A DNA stretch of 20,399 nucleotides from NCBI GenBank assembly GCA_903912275.1, contig CAIWGR010000217.1:1-20399 (forward strand). The letters run 5' to 3'. Made by a program: the position numbers and the translations under genes. Positions 14,116 through 20,399 of this stretch are shown one piece after another. Positions within the stretch are counted from its first letter, which is position 1; the number at the start of each line of letters is the position of its first letter. Below the pieces are notes generated by a model. That model had not been told where the DNA came from, searched no databases, and saw only the letters and a list, made by a program, of their open reading frames with translations. The DNA is from an uncultured delta proteobacterium (GTDB taxonomy: Bacteria; Myxococcota_A; Bradymonadia; REDH01).

Positions 14116-15504
14116 CTAGTTGCCCGAGTCGAGAATGAAAACCTTGGAAACCGTGATGCTTCCACCCTCGGGCTTCGCGAAGCGCCAGCGCCTCACGACG
14201 CCCTTGGAGCAGGCCGCAACAGCACTACCAAGGTCGTTTTCTCCGACATCAGCCTGCTCGACCGTTCCCTCCTCGCCGATCGTCCACTTGATCTCGAGGC
14301 GACCCTTGAGGCTGGGGTCTTTTGCAAGCTCGCGCTCATAGCAGCGCTCGATGTCTTTTTTGCGCCGGTCGATGACCTCCCGGATCTTATCCTTGGAGAG
14401 CGAACCGCTCCCTGCGGTGGCCTCTGCTTCTGCCCGGAGCCGAGGCTTGATCTTGGCGCCCGCGGTGCCCTCCACACGGCCCGCGGTCGCGTTTCCAACC
14501 GAACTGCTGCCGCTGACGTCAACATTGCCACGCTTGACTGAGCCGCTCGCTCCATCGCTGCCGCCCAGGCCACTCTTGGAGGCGATACCGGTACCATCGC
14601 CCGCCAACTTCTGGTTAGCGATGACCTCGTCCGCGCGCTTGCTCGACATCGACTCCGAGATGCCCAACGCCGGCCCAGCACCACTGTCGCTGTTGAACAG
14701 CGCCGAGAGTGCCGACTCCTGTTTCACCCGGACGGCTGCTGCGGCACGAATCTCCTCTTCGGAACGCTGAGGGGCCTTTTCGGCAGGCTTTGCTTCAGGC
14801 TCAGGCTTTGCTTCAGGCTTCTTCTCTTCCGCCTTGTCCGGCTCCGCGTTGGGATCAACCTCCGTAGGGACCTCCTCCTTTGGCTTCGGAGGCTCGACGT
14901 TGGCGATGAGCTTGATGATACGTTCGGTCATCTCCTTCATGGCCGCGTCGCGCGGCGGCGGCGGAACGAAGTTGACGGCGTAGAGAATCGATCCAGCCTG
15001 AAGCAGGAACGAGAATGCGAAGGAGCTAAGATAGACCGCATCAACGCTCGCCGCAGTGGCGAGGAAGGTGAGAAGATTGCCACGCATGTTCGCGGGCAGC
15101 TGCGGCAGCACCTTCAGAGGAGGCGGAGCGACGAACTGGAAGAGCACTGTCGTGTCGCCAAGGCTGACCTTGCCGCGCGACGTGTCGGGAATCTCGACGA
15201 CCCAGGCATCGCCGACCTTCTGACCTTTGCCAGAGGTCGCAACCGCAGCGAGGTCAAGCATTCCGTCCGAGAGCGCAACCCGCCCTTGCATCGAAGAGGT
15301 AACCCGGAGCTGATACTTTCCGCCCTTGACCTCGAAGAGCGTCAGGCTCGCAGGAAAGGCGCTCGAGGCCACGACGAAGGAGTTCTTAAGCCCCTGTCCG
15401 GCCGTCACCGCCTCGCGGCTGTGGAAGATACGCTCTTCGACGACCTGACCGTTCTGGATGATGCCGACGCGCAGGATACGCTGTGTGGGGGCTGCAACAG
15501 CCAT
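14116..15504 (-). CDS. TonB-like protein with AgmX/PglI-type C-terminal domain (GltG/GltJ-like)
   Basis: 462 residues. Residues 8-126 form a beta-rich domain of FHA-like character, with no signal peptide, so probably cytoplasmic. A membrane helix falls around 145-178. Next come a Pro/Glu/Lys linker (about 204-250) and a Gly/Ser-rich stretch. Residues 368-462 match the AgmX/PglI C-terminal domain: IREVIDRRKKDIERCYEREL, LKGRLEIKWTIGEEGTV, AACSKGVVRRWRF, with Cys388 and Cys432 as the usual pair. This TonB-like fold links inner-membrane motors to outer-membrane partners in Myxococcota gliding complexes. It is the last gene after one ExbB and two ExbD genes and has a good AAGGAG site before ATG 15504. 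GltG of M. xanthus also combines FHA, TM and TonB-like parts; orthology is not proven here. Confidence 0.88.
   Translation of the reverse strand: MAVAAPTQRILRVGIIQNGQVVEERIFHSREAVTAGQGLKNSFVVASSAFPASLTLFEVKGGKYQLRVTSSMQGRVALSDGMLDLAAVATSGKGQKVGDAWVVEIPDTSRGKVSLGDTTVLFQFVAPPPLKVLPQLPANMRGNLLTFLATAASVDAVYLSSFAFSFLLQAGSILYAVNFVPPPPRDAAMKEMTERIIKLIANVEPPKPKEEVPTEVDPNAEPDKAEEKKPEAKPEPEAKPAEKAPQRSEEEIRAAAAVRVKQESALSALFNSDSGAGPALGISESMSSKRADEVIANQKLAGDGTGIASKSGLGGSDGASGSVKRGNVDVSGSSSVGNATAGRVEGTAGAKIKPRLRAEAEATAGSGSLSKDKIREVIDRRKKDIERCYERELAKDPSLKGRLEIKWTIGEEGTVEQADVGENDLGSAVAACSKGVVRRWRFAKPEGGSITVSKVFILDSGN
14784..14819. repeat. Perfect 18-base tandem duplication in the TonB-like linker
   Basis: Two identical 18-base units, 14784-14801 and 14802-14819, encode the repeated KPEAKPEP-type sequence of the Pro-rich linker. 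Each unit itself contains CAGGCT twice. The repeat keeps the reading frame, so copy-number change would lengthen or shorten the periplasmic linker without breaking the protein. Confidence 0.85.
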
Positions 15505-15599
15505 GACTGACTCCTTCGATGCGGCCTTGCAGGGCCCTCAGTAGCTACGCACAACAACCAGACAACCGCGAATGAGAGAAGTTCCCTGCTGGTTGCTGA

Positions 15600-16205
15600 C
15601 TACTGGCCCTTGCGGATGCCCGAACCCTGTGCCCGCTTCATGGCGGCGAACTTCACGTTCTGAACGCCGGCCGTGCTGGCCGTCGTCATGACCTGGATCA
15701 GAATCTTGTAGGGTGTATCTTTGTCGACGATGAAGGTGGCAAGGCGCTCGTCCGGCCGGCCCAGCTGCTTGGCCCACATCGAGTTCTGCTCGAGTCGCTC
15801 CTGCAGCTTCTGTTGAAGCAGCGGAATGATGGAGCTCTCGGCGCTCTGGAGGTTCGAAGGGTCGATCGCACCCTCGACGATGGGGACAATCTGCTCGTCT
15901 TGGAGCATCACGGACTTCTTCGTAATTGAGATCGCGACCGAGTCCTTGATGGCCAAGTCGCTCGTCGAATGTACGATCCGAAGGTCGTTGTTCTCTTCGA
16001 CGGAGATGGGGTCGCTCTGGAAGTTCTTGATGAGGAAGGTCACGAGGACCGTCATCATGTCGATCATGGCGTTGAGGTTGAGTTCGAACTCACCCTCGAT
16101 ACGCTCCGTGATCGCCTTCTGACGCCGGCGCTCCTTCTTCTTGACCACATAGGGATCGAGGAAGTCACCATTGTCTGACGCGAGGTTTTCGATGTTCTCT
16201 GCCAT
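15600..16205 (-). CDS. ExbD/TolR-type stator protein (second copy; AglQ/AglS-like)
   Basis: 201 residues: a charged cytoplasmic N-terminus (KKKERRRQK), one membrane helix with NAMIDMMTVLVTFLI, and a periplasmic domain. Asp49 in MIDMM corresponds to the proton-carrying Asp of TolR/ExbD. The periplasmic part includes VDKDTPYKILIQVM, the standard ExbD strand region. ATG 16205 has TGAGG close upstream. It lies 36 bases after the other exbD and 95 bases before the TonB-like gene. In M. xanthus the gliding motor likewise uses one ExbB-like (AglR) and two ExbD-like (AglQ, AglS) subunits. Confidence 0.92.
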   Translation of the reverse strand: MAENIENLASDNGDFLDPYVVKKKERRRQKAITERIEGEFELNLNAMIDMMTVLVTFLIKNFQSDPISVEENNDLRIVHSTSDLAIKDSVAISITKKSVMLQDEQIVPIVEGAIDPSNLQSAESSIIPLLQQKLQERLEQNSMWAKQLGRPDERLATFIVDKDTPYKILIQVMTTASTAGVQNVKFAAMKRAQGSGIRKGQ

Positions 16206-16241
16206 GTGGCCTCAGAGCTGAATGCGAAAAGAGGGAAAGTG

Positions 16242-17072
16242 CTAGCCGCCTGCAGGGCGAGGCGCGACCAACGAGGGGAAGGGGAAGAGATCGTAGCGCT
16301 CGCGCTTCTTCTTCTCACCCTCGGCGGGCTTCAGGGCATACTTCGACTTTTCGAGTGCCTCGAGCGTGGGGGCCTTGCCGTCGCCGAGCAAGAAGCCAGT
16401 CACATCAGAGGAGGCCGACGGTGCGCCCGGCTCGCTCTTGCCATCGGGCGCGAGGAAGAAACGGGCTGTGTCGATTGCCTTGACGATCGCCTCGAACGGT
16501 ACCTCTTGGTCCGCTCCGATCGTAACGACATTGTTGCCGTCCTTCCCAAAGCCTTCGAACCAGGCGGGCTCGAGCCGGATCTTGACCAGCTGGTTGTAGA
16601 GACTCGCGTAATCAAGGCGGCTCACAAGGGGCTCGCTCTCCGCAACGCCGTCGCGAGCGCAAATGGTCGCCTTGCCAGCGTCGGCAGCACCGCCACCGCA
16701 GCGCTCGATGGGACCCGAAAACTTGGCCGCGAAGTCCGGGTTGTTGGTCTGGTCGAGGAGGCGAAAGCCATCCTTCGAGATGTAGACCGTGACCTTGGGA
16801 ACCTTCACTGCGTTGTCGTCGGAAGGAGCGCCGGCAGCCGCCGAGGGCGCCTTGGCGCTCGTTACGTCGAGCGTGCCGACTTCGGAGAGGACCGCGGACG
16901 AGATGAGGAAGAACATGATGGTGGTCATCATGTCGATCATCGCCACGAGGTTCAGCGGCGTCTCGCCTTCATGACGGGCGCGATGCGCACGCCCACGACG
17001 CTTCTCAGCGCGCCGCGCGAGGAATGCTCCGTGGTTGTCTTCGACGATAGGATCTTGGTTCTGTTCAGTCAT
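16242..17072 (-). CDS. ExbD/TolR-type stator protein, enlarged periplasmic domain (first copy)
   Basis: 276 residues. The cytoplasmic N-terminus (RRAEKRRGRAHRARHEGE) leads to a helix with LVAMIDMMTTIMFFLISSAV, where Asp47 is the conserved proton-relay Asp. The periplasmic part is roughly twice the usual ExbD size, with an insert rich in Ala/Asp (about 75-150) and a proline-ended tail (FPFPSLVAPRP). The strand VTIGADQEVPFEAIVKAID matches the ExbD C-terminal core. It pairs with the smaller exbD downstream and the exbB upstream (72 bases), all probably cotranscribed. No strong ribosome site is seen before ATG 17072. The extra periplasmic mass may contact the TPR or TonB-like partners; this is inference. 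Confidence 0.92.
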   Translation of the reverse strand: MTEQNQDPIVEDNHGAFLARRAEKRRGRAHRARHEGETPLNLVAMIDMMTTIMFFLISSAVLSEVGTLDVTSAKAPSAAAGAPSDDNAVKVPKVTVYISKDGFRLLDQTNNPDFAAKFSGPIERCGGGAADAGKATICARDGVAESEPLVSRLDYASLYNQLVKIRLEPAWFEGFGKDGNNVVTIGADQEVPFEAIVKAIDTARFFLAPDGKSEPGAPSASSDVTGFLLGDGKAPTLEALEKSKYALKPAEGEKKKRERYDLFPFPSLVAPRPAGG

Positions 17073-17144
17073 GTTGCAGCCAGTCTGGTTGACGCTGTTT
17101 CAGGATGCCTGCTGAGGAGACGCCGCCTGGGGGCGGCCGGGCGA

Positions 17145-17795
17145 TTAGCCCTCGTCTGCGGTCAGCTTGCCCTTTCCGTAGGCGACAAGAAGGTTCTCGG
17201 TCTTGATCGAGTACTGCTCGATCTCCTCGACGATCTTCTTGGACATGGTGGAGAGCCAGAGGTGGGCAAGCATGCCAACGATGGCAACGCCAAGACCGAA
17301 GGCCGTCGCGTTCATGGCCATCGAGATACCTTCAGAGAGGATGCGAGCCTTGTCCTCGGGGGCCGCGCCGCCGAGACCAGCGAAGCAGGTGATGAGACCA
17401 TGGATGGTTCCGAGCAGACCGAAGAGCGTCGAAACGTTGGCGAGCGTGAGCAGGCCGTTGGTGCGCTTCATGATGTGGGGAACGACTTCGAGCTGCGCCT
17501 CTTCGATCGCGTTACCGATAGCAACCTGGCCCTTGTTGGCGCGGGTCAGGCCGGCCTTGATCACGCGGGGCAGTGCAGCGCTGGGAGCAGCGTTGCAGAG
17601 CTTGATCGCGCGGTCGATGTTGCCGGCGATGACGAGCTTCTGGATCTGGCCCATGAAGTCGGTAGCGTTGATGTTGTACTTGAAGAAGAGGAAGATGAAG
17701 CGCTCAATCGCGATACCAAGCACCCAGATCGAGGTCGCAAGAATCGCGAAGATTGCGGGATCAGCATTACGAAAAAATCCAGCCAAAGAACTCAT
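17145..17795 (-). CDS. MotA/TolQ/ExbB-type proton channel protein (AglR-like)
   Basis: 216 residues with the three-helix TolQ/ExbB topology. A first helix lies around 14-38, a cytoplasmic domain around 45-115, and two channel helices follow: NVSTLFGLLGTIHGLITCFAG (Thr130) and NATAFGLGVAIVGML (Thr164). These threonines match the proton-path residues of ExbB/TolQ. With the two ExbD-type proteins it would form a proton-motive-force-driven motor in the inner membrane. ATG 17795 is preceded by a full AGGAGG (17811-17806), the strongest ribosome site in this operon, and by a stable hairpin. The gene lies 111 bases after the small-protein gene, and this gap may allow extra expression of the channel subunit, which is needed in excess over ExbD. 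Confidence 0.94.
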   Translation of the reverse strand: MSSLAGFFRNADPAIFAILATSIWVLGIAIERFIFLFFKYNINATDFMGQIQKLVIAGNIDRAIKLCNAAPSAALPRVIKAGLTRANKGQVAIGNAIEEAQLEVVPHIMKRTNGLLTLANVSTLFGLLGTIHGLITCFAGLGGAAPEDKARILSEGISMAMNATAFGLGVAIVGMLAHLWLSTMSKKIVEEIEQYSIKTENLLVAYGKGKLTADEG

Positions 17796-17816
17796 GTCCG
17801 CACATCCTCCTAAAGG

Positions 17817-17842
17817 GCCCGAAAGTGTTCGGGCTGTTTTTT
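17817..17842 (+). other. Hairpin with T-tract on the plus strand, beside the exbB ribosome site
   Basis: GCCCGAA (17817-17823), loop AGTG, TTCGGGC (17828-17834), then six T at 17837-17842. Read on the plus strand it is a textbook intrinsic terminator, yet no plus-strand gene precedes it; it would stop antisense transcripts leaving the exbB region. On the minus strand the same hairpin stands in the mRNA five bases upstream of AGGAGG and could protect the 5' end of a processed exbB message. Confidence 0.5.
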
Positions 17843-17906
17843 CAGTTCGTCGTCGTCAAGGTTGGGTCACTAGCAGGATTTCTGCGTCCCGCCACATTCA
17901 CAGTCA

Positions 17907-18155
17907 CTAGAAAGGAGCCTTTTCTACCGTCTCGTAGAGTCGGGCAAGAAAGGAGGCTTCTGGTGGGGTCTGCTGGTAGGTCAGATTGGACGGAGCGAGG
18001 ATGTAGTAGGCCTCGGGCTTCTCAATCTCACCCTTTATCTTCTCTTCGTCCAGTTGCAGGACGCCGCCTCGGCGGCCCTGCGCCATGACCTGCGTCGCCA
18101 AGGCAGCGAGGAGGAGGGATCCGATGATGAAGGCCATCCAGTTGATGCGATTCAT
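17907..18155 (-). CDS. Small membrane or exported protein of the motor operon
   Basis: 82 residues. A short basic N-terminus and a hydrophobic segment (MAFIIGSLLLAALATQVMA, about 7-25) form either a signal peptide ending at VMA-QG or a membrane anchor. The rest is about 57 residues, with a charged helix (LDEEKIKGEIEKPEA) and a conserved-looking patch (YYILAPSNLTYQQTPPEASFLARLYETVEKAPF in outline). I know no function. ATG 18155 overlaps the preceding TPR stop as ATGA, and the gene stops with tandem TAG-TGA. Its coupling between a TPR gene and the channel gene argues that it is a real part of the complex, perhaps an adaptor. Confidence 0.8.
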   Translation of the reverse strand: MNRINWMAFIIGSLLLAALATQVMAQGRRGGVLQLDEEKIKGEIEKPEAYYILAPSNLTYQQTPPEASFLARLYETVEKAPF

Positions 18156-19450
18156 GGTGCGGGCTCCTCAGCGGGGAGCTCCTCGACTGGAGCCTCCGTG
18201 TCTTGGGCTGCAGGCGCCTCTGCCGGAGCCTCGGTGTCTTCAGCAGGGGGGGCTTCTACGGGCTCTTCGGCTGCCTTGCGCTTCTTCTCCTCGGCTTGTG
18301 CCTTGAGGTCGCGCTCCGTCTTGGCGAGCTGGGTGGCGTCCTTCGCAAACTTCGTCGCACGCTCCACCGCGGGCCCCGTTGGCGACTTGGCGAGGAAGGC
18401 GTTGAAGAGCTCTGCGGCCTTGTCCATGCGCGCGACCTTGTCGAGCCCAGCGAACTCGGCATCGAAGTAGAGCAGCCCCAGATTGTAGTAACTCATGGGC
18501 TCAGACGGCGCGAGCTGCATGGCCTTGTCGAAGGCGGTCTTGGCATCGTCGTAGCGTTGGGCGCCCTTGTAGGCGGAGCCAAGATTGTTCCAGACCACCA
18601 CGCTGTTCTGGTCGACCTTGCTCGCCGCCTCGAGTTGCTCGATGGCGCCTTCGAAGTCGCGGGTTCGCATCGAGAGCACGCCCAGGTTGTTGCGCGCCTC
18701 TGGGTGGTTCGGATCGAGTTCGATGACGCGACGGAGGAAGGTTCGCGCCTGGTTCTGGTTGCCACCCAGCAGCTCAATCTTGGCCTTGAGGAAGTAGAAG
18801 TCGGGGCGACCTGCGTCACGCGAGATGGCCTGATCGCAGATATAACGTGCAATCTCAACGCGCCCCATGGTGGCATTGGCAGCGGCCATCGCGAAGTAGG
18901 CGTCGAGGTTTTTCTCGTCGCGAAGCAGAAGCTTGCGCGCCTTGGAGATGACCTCCTCGCTCTGCCCTTGGGCGAGATTGATGAGGAGTCCGGTCGCTTC
19001 AATGGAGGCCGCATTCCCAGAGGCCGACAGGCGCTGTTCGAACAGCGCCCGCGCGCCCGACAGGTCGCCTTCTGCGAGGCGGAGGCGGATGAGCGCTGCG
19101 ACGGGTGGCGCGTAGTTCGGGTCGAGCCCAGCGGCATCGTTGAAGAGCCTCGCTGCGGCACTTCGATCGCCTCGGTAGTAGGCAATGACGCCCTGCGCGT
19201 GCTTGACGGCCCCCGCTGAGAGGCCTTCCGGAAGTGCGCTCAGGTTGGAGGCTGCTGCGACAAGGTCTCCAGCGCGGAAGGAGCTAAGGGATTCTGTTCC
19301 CTCTGCGGAAACCGCGGCGGGCTCCGGCGGCGGGGCGGCCACAACAGAGGGCTGCACGGCCTCGGCCTGCGCAACCGTCAACTCCGCTGCAGGGAGCGGA
19401 AGCGCCGTCGTAACGAGGGCACCTAGATGAAAGAGCAGTTGGTGCATCAC
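18152..19450 (-). CDS. TPR-repeat periplasmic protein with acidic Ala/Pro-rich tail
   Basis: About 432 residues. The N-terminus has a hydrophobic leader (LLFHLGALVTTALPLPAAE), consistent with export. From about residue 50 to 350 there are serial 34-residue TPR units. Clear examples are GRPDFYFLKAKIELLGGN, HPEARNNLGVLSMRTRDFEGA, SVVVWNNLGSAYKGAQRYDDA and EPMSYYNLGLLYFDAEFAG. A Lys/Glu-rich helix follows, then a repetitive EAP/AED tail (about 390-432). TPR arrays scaffold protein complexes; in Glt/Agl systems several TPR proteins occupy the periplasm. Start is GTG 19450 or the adjacent ATG 19447; GGGGAGG upstream fits the GTG best. It overlaps the genes on both sides. Confidence 0.88.
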   Translation of the reverse strand: MMHQLLFHLGALVTTALPLPAAELTVAQAEAVQPSVVAAPPPEPAAVSAEGTESLSSFRAGDLVAAASNLSALPEGLSAGAVKHAQGVIAYYRGDRSAAARLFNDAAGLDPNYAPPVAALIRLRLAEGDLSGARALFEQRLSASGNAASIEATGLLINLAQGQSEEVISKARKLLLRDEKNLDAYFAMAAANATMGRVEIARYICDQAISRDAGRPDFYFLKAKIELLGGNQNQARTFLRRVIELDPNHPEARNNLGVLSMRTRDFEGAIEQLEAASKVDQNSVVVWNNLGSAYKGAQRYDDAKTAFDKAMQLAPSEPMSYYNLGLLYFDAEFAGLDKVARMDKAAELFNAFLAKSPTGPAVERATKFAKDATQLAKTERDLKAQAEEKKRKAAEEPVEAPPAEDTEAPAEAPAAQDTEAPVEELPAEEPAP

Positions 19451-20399
19451 GGCGCGGCCTCCCCGGCTTCGGCGACGGGCGCAGAGGGTGTAGGCAGGAA
19501 AATCTGCGGCGAAACCAGGTCGGTCACGAGAGGATCAATCGGTTCGCTGAGCACCGGATAGTCGCTACCTCGGTAGCGGTTGAGCTGGCGGGTGGTATCA
19601 ATCGTGCAGGTGTTGACGACACCGAGCCTTTGCATGATTGGGTAGGCCACTTCCCACTCCTTTACAGCCGCGTCCTCGTAGCCTGAGGCACCCTCTTCGA
19701 CAAACGAGATGTACTGCTCCTCGAGGAAGGGATCCTCCGCCAGGGACTCAGGAATCGGTAGCTGATAGAGCAGGTCGGCCATACGCTGGAACACGCGCCC
19801 ACGCATGAAGTAACCGCAAACGGTCACTTCAGCGGAGTTGAAGTCGCTGATCCGGTCGAAGGTGGCCTCCAACTCGATCATGCCGTCCTTCCTTGCAAGG
19901 AGTGCCTTCTTCTGCTGAGCCACGCTCTCACCAAGTTCGATGCTGTCCCACTTTTTGTACTTCTCCATCGCGGCATCGAAGGCGAGCTGCGCAGCGGGCT
20001 GACGGGCCTCGGCGCTCTGCGGTTGGCGGGCATTGAACTCCGTCAGGATCTGCTGGTTGGTCTTGGCAAGGGAGCGGGGGTCTTTCTGCTGACCGTAGAA
20101 CTTGGCGGTCCGGCTCAGTCCGTCGAGGACGGCGTCTGGAATGCTGATCTTCGGCGAACTGGCGTTGGCGCCATACTCTTTGCGGAAGCGCTCGAAGAGC
20201 TTGATCATCTCCTTGCCATTGCCGGCCTTTTCGTAGTTGAGGGCGGCCTGGTAGAGGGCGACGGGCGCCTCTTCTGTGCGGGGGTTGGCCTTGACGAAGG
20301 CTACGTAGGCCTCTGCGGCTTCGGTGTAGCGCTGCGAGTAGTCGAGGAGTTCGGCAGCCTTGAGACCGGGGTACTTGATGCCCTCGGCGTCGGAGTAGC
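19447..20399 (-). CDS. TPR/helical-repeat protein of the motor operon (5' end cut by window)
   Basis: The reading frame is open from the right edge to the stop at 19447-19449, giving 317 codons; the ATG at 20208 is internal, since coding sequence of the same type continues upstream (LLDYSQRYTEAAEAYVAFVK, then EEAPVALYQAALNYEKAG). The visible part is helical. TPR-like pairs come first, followed by a less regular C-terminal region (ISDFNSAEVTVCGYFMRGRVFQRMADLLYQLP in outline) and a proline-rich end (LPTPSAPVAEAGEAAP). It overlaps the next TPR gene as TGATG/GTGATG and is therefore coupled to it. Probably a large periplasmic or outer-membrane-associated scaffold. Full length and signal peptide are outside the window. 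Confidence 0.85.
   Translation of the reverse strand, partial: YSDAEGIKYPGLKAAELLDYSQRYTEAAEAYVAFVKANPRTEEAPVALYQAALNYEKAGNGKEMIKLFERFRKEYGANASSPKISIPDAVLDGLSRTAKFYGQQKDPRSLAKTNQQILTEFNARQPQSAEARQPAAQLAFDAAMEKYKKWDSIELGESVAQQKKALLARKDGMIELEATFDRISDFNSAEVTVCGYFMRGRVFQRMADLLYQLPIPESLAEDPFLEEQYISFVEEGASGYEDAAVKEWEVAYPIMQRLGVVNTCTIDTTRQLNRYRGSDYPVLSEPIDPLVTDLVSPQIFLPTPSAPVAEAGEAAP

Noticed and set aside
16206..17813. 535-codon open frame on the plus strand
   Set aside because: Antisense to the large exbD and exbB genes; its composition (repeated Val/Asp/Arg/Leu) mirrors their codons and shows no domain.
17866..17910. Direct repeat GTCACTAG at 17866-17873 and 17903-17910
   Set aside because: Only eight bases, 37 apart, and one copy is part of a stop codon; likely coincidental.
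18203..19219. 338-codon open frame on the plus strand
   Set aside because: Antisense to the TPR gene; no recognisable motif.

Overview
The window is GC-rich, densely packed, and almost certainly from a myxobacterium-type bacterium (Myxococcota / former Deltaproteobacteria). The strongest clue is a block encoding an ExbB/TolQ-type channel, two ExbD/TolR-type proteins and a TonB-like protein with an AgmX/PglI-type C-terminal domain, flanked by TPR proteins. This arrangement is typical of the Agl/Glt envelope machines of Myxococcota. The species cannot be named from sequence alone. Twenty protein-coding genes are supported, two of them cut by the window edges. I see no tRNA, rRNA, CRISPR array or insertion sequence, and no gene-free stretch longer than about 280 bases.

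Layout. (1) 1-1814, minus: a dolichol-phosphate-mannose-synthase-like glycosyltransferase followed two bases later by a glutamine-hydrolysing asparagine synthetase (3' end off the window), a surface-polysaccharide type pair. (2) 2006-4853, plus: an ECF-like sigma factor, a MerR-type regulator with a cobalamin-binding domain (CarH/LitR type) and a polytopic glycosyltransferase-like membrane protein. In front of the sigma gene lies a good housekeeping promoter buried in helically phased TGTTCA-like repeats, which look like the operator of the cobalamin regulator. (3) 8002-4858, minus: aroE, a one-TM protein and a secreted protein, all with overlapping start/stop codons. (4) 8084-8995, plus: ribF. 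(5) 13834-8992, minus: a polysaccharide secretion operon comprising a small secreted protein, an outer-membrane beta-barrel, a short Wza-like OPX lipoprotein and a Wzc-like BY-kinase with a tyrosine-rich tail. A clear sigma-70 promoter precedes it. (6) 20399-14116, minus: a seven-gene TPR / small protein / ExbB / ExbD / ExbD / TonB-like block.

How it fits together. Blocks 1 and 5 (and perhaps the membrane protein of block 2) point to making and exporting a surface polysaccharide. The OPX protein appears too short to cross the outer membrane itself, so the neighbouring barrel is its likely porin. Block 6 is probably a proton-driven trans-envelope machine of the AglRQS/Glt kind. Block 2 is a candidate light- and B12-responsive switch. 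Its cobalamin domain keeps the Wx9EH and ExHxxG motifs but has Leu where Thermus CarH has the His that captures cobalt after illumination. Links between blocks are inference from proximity.
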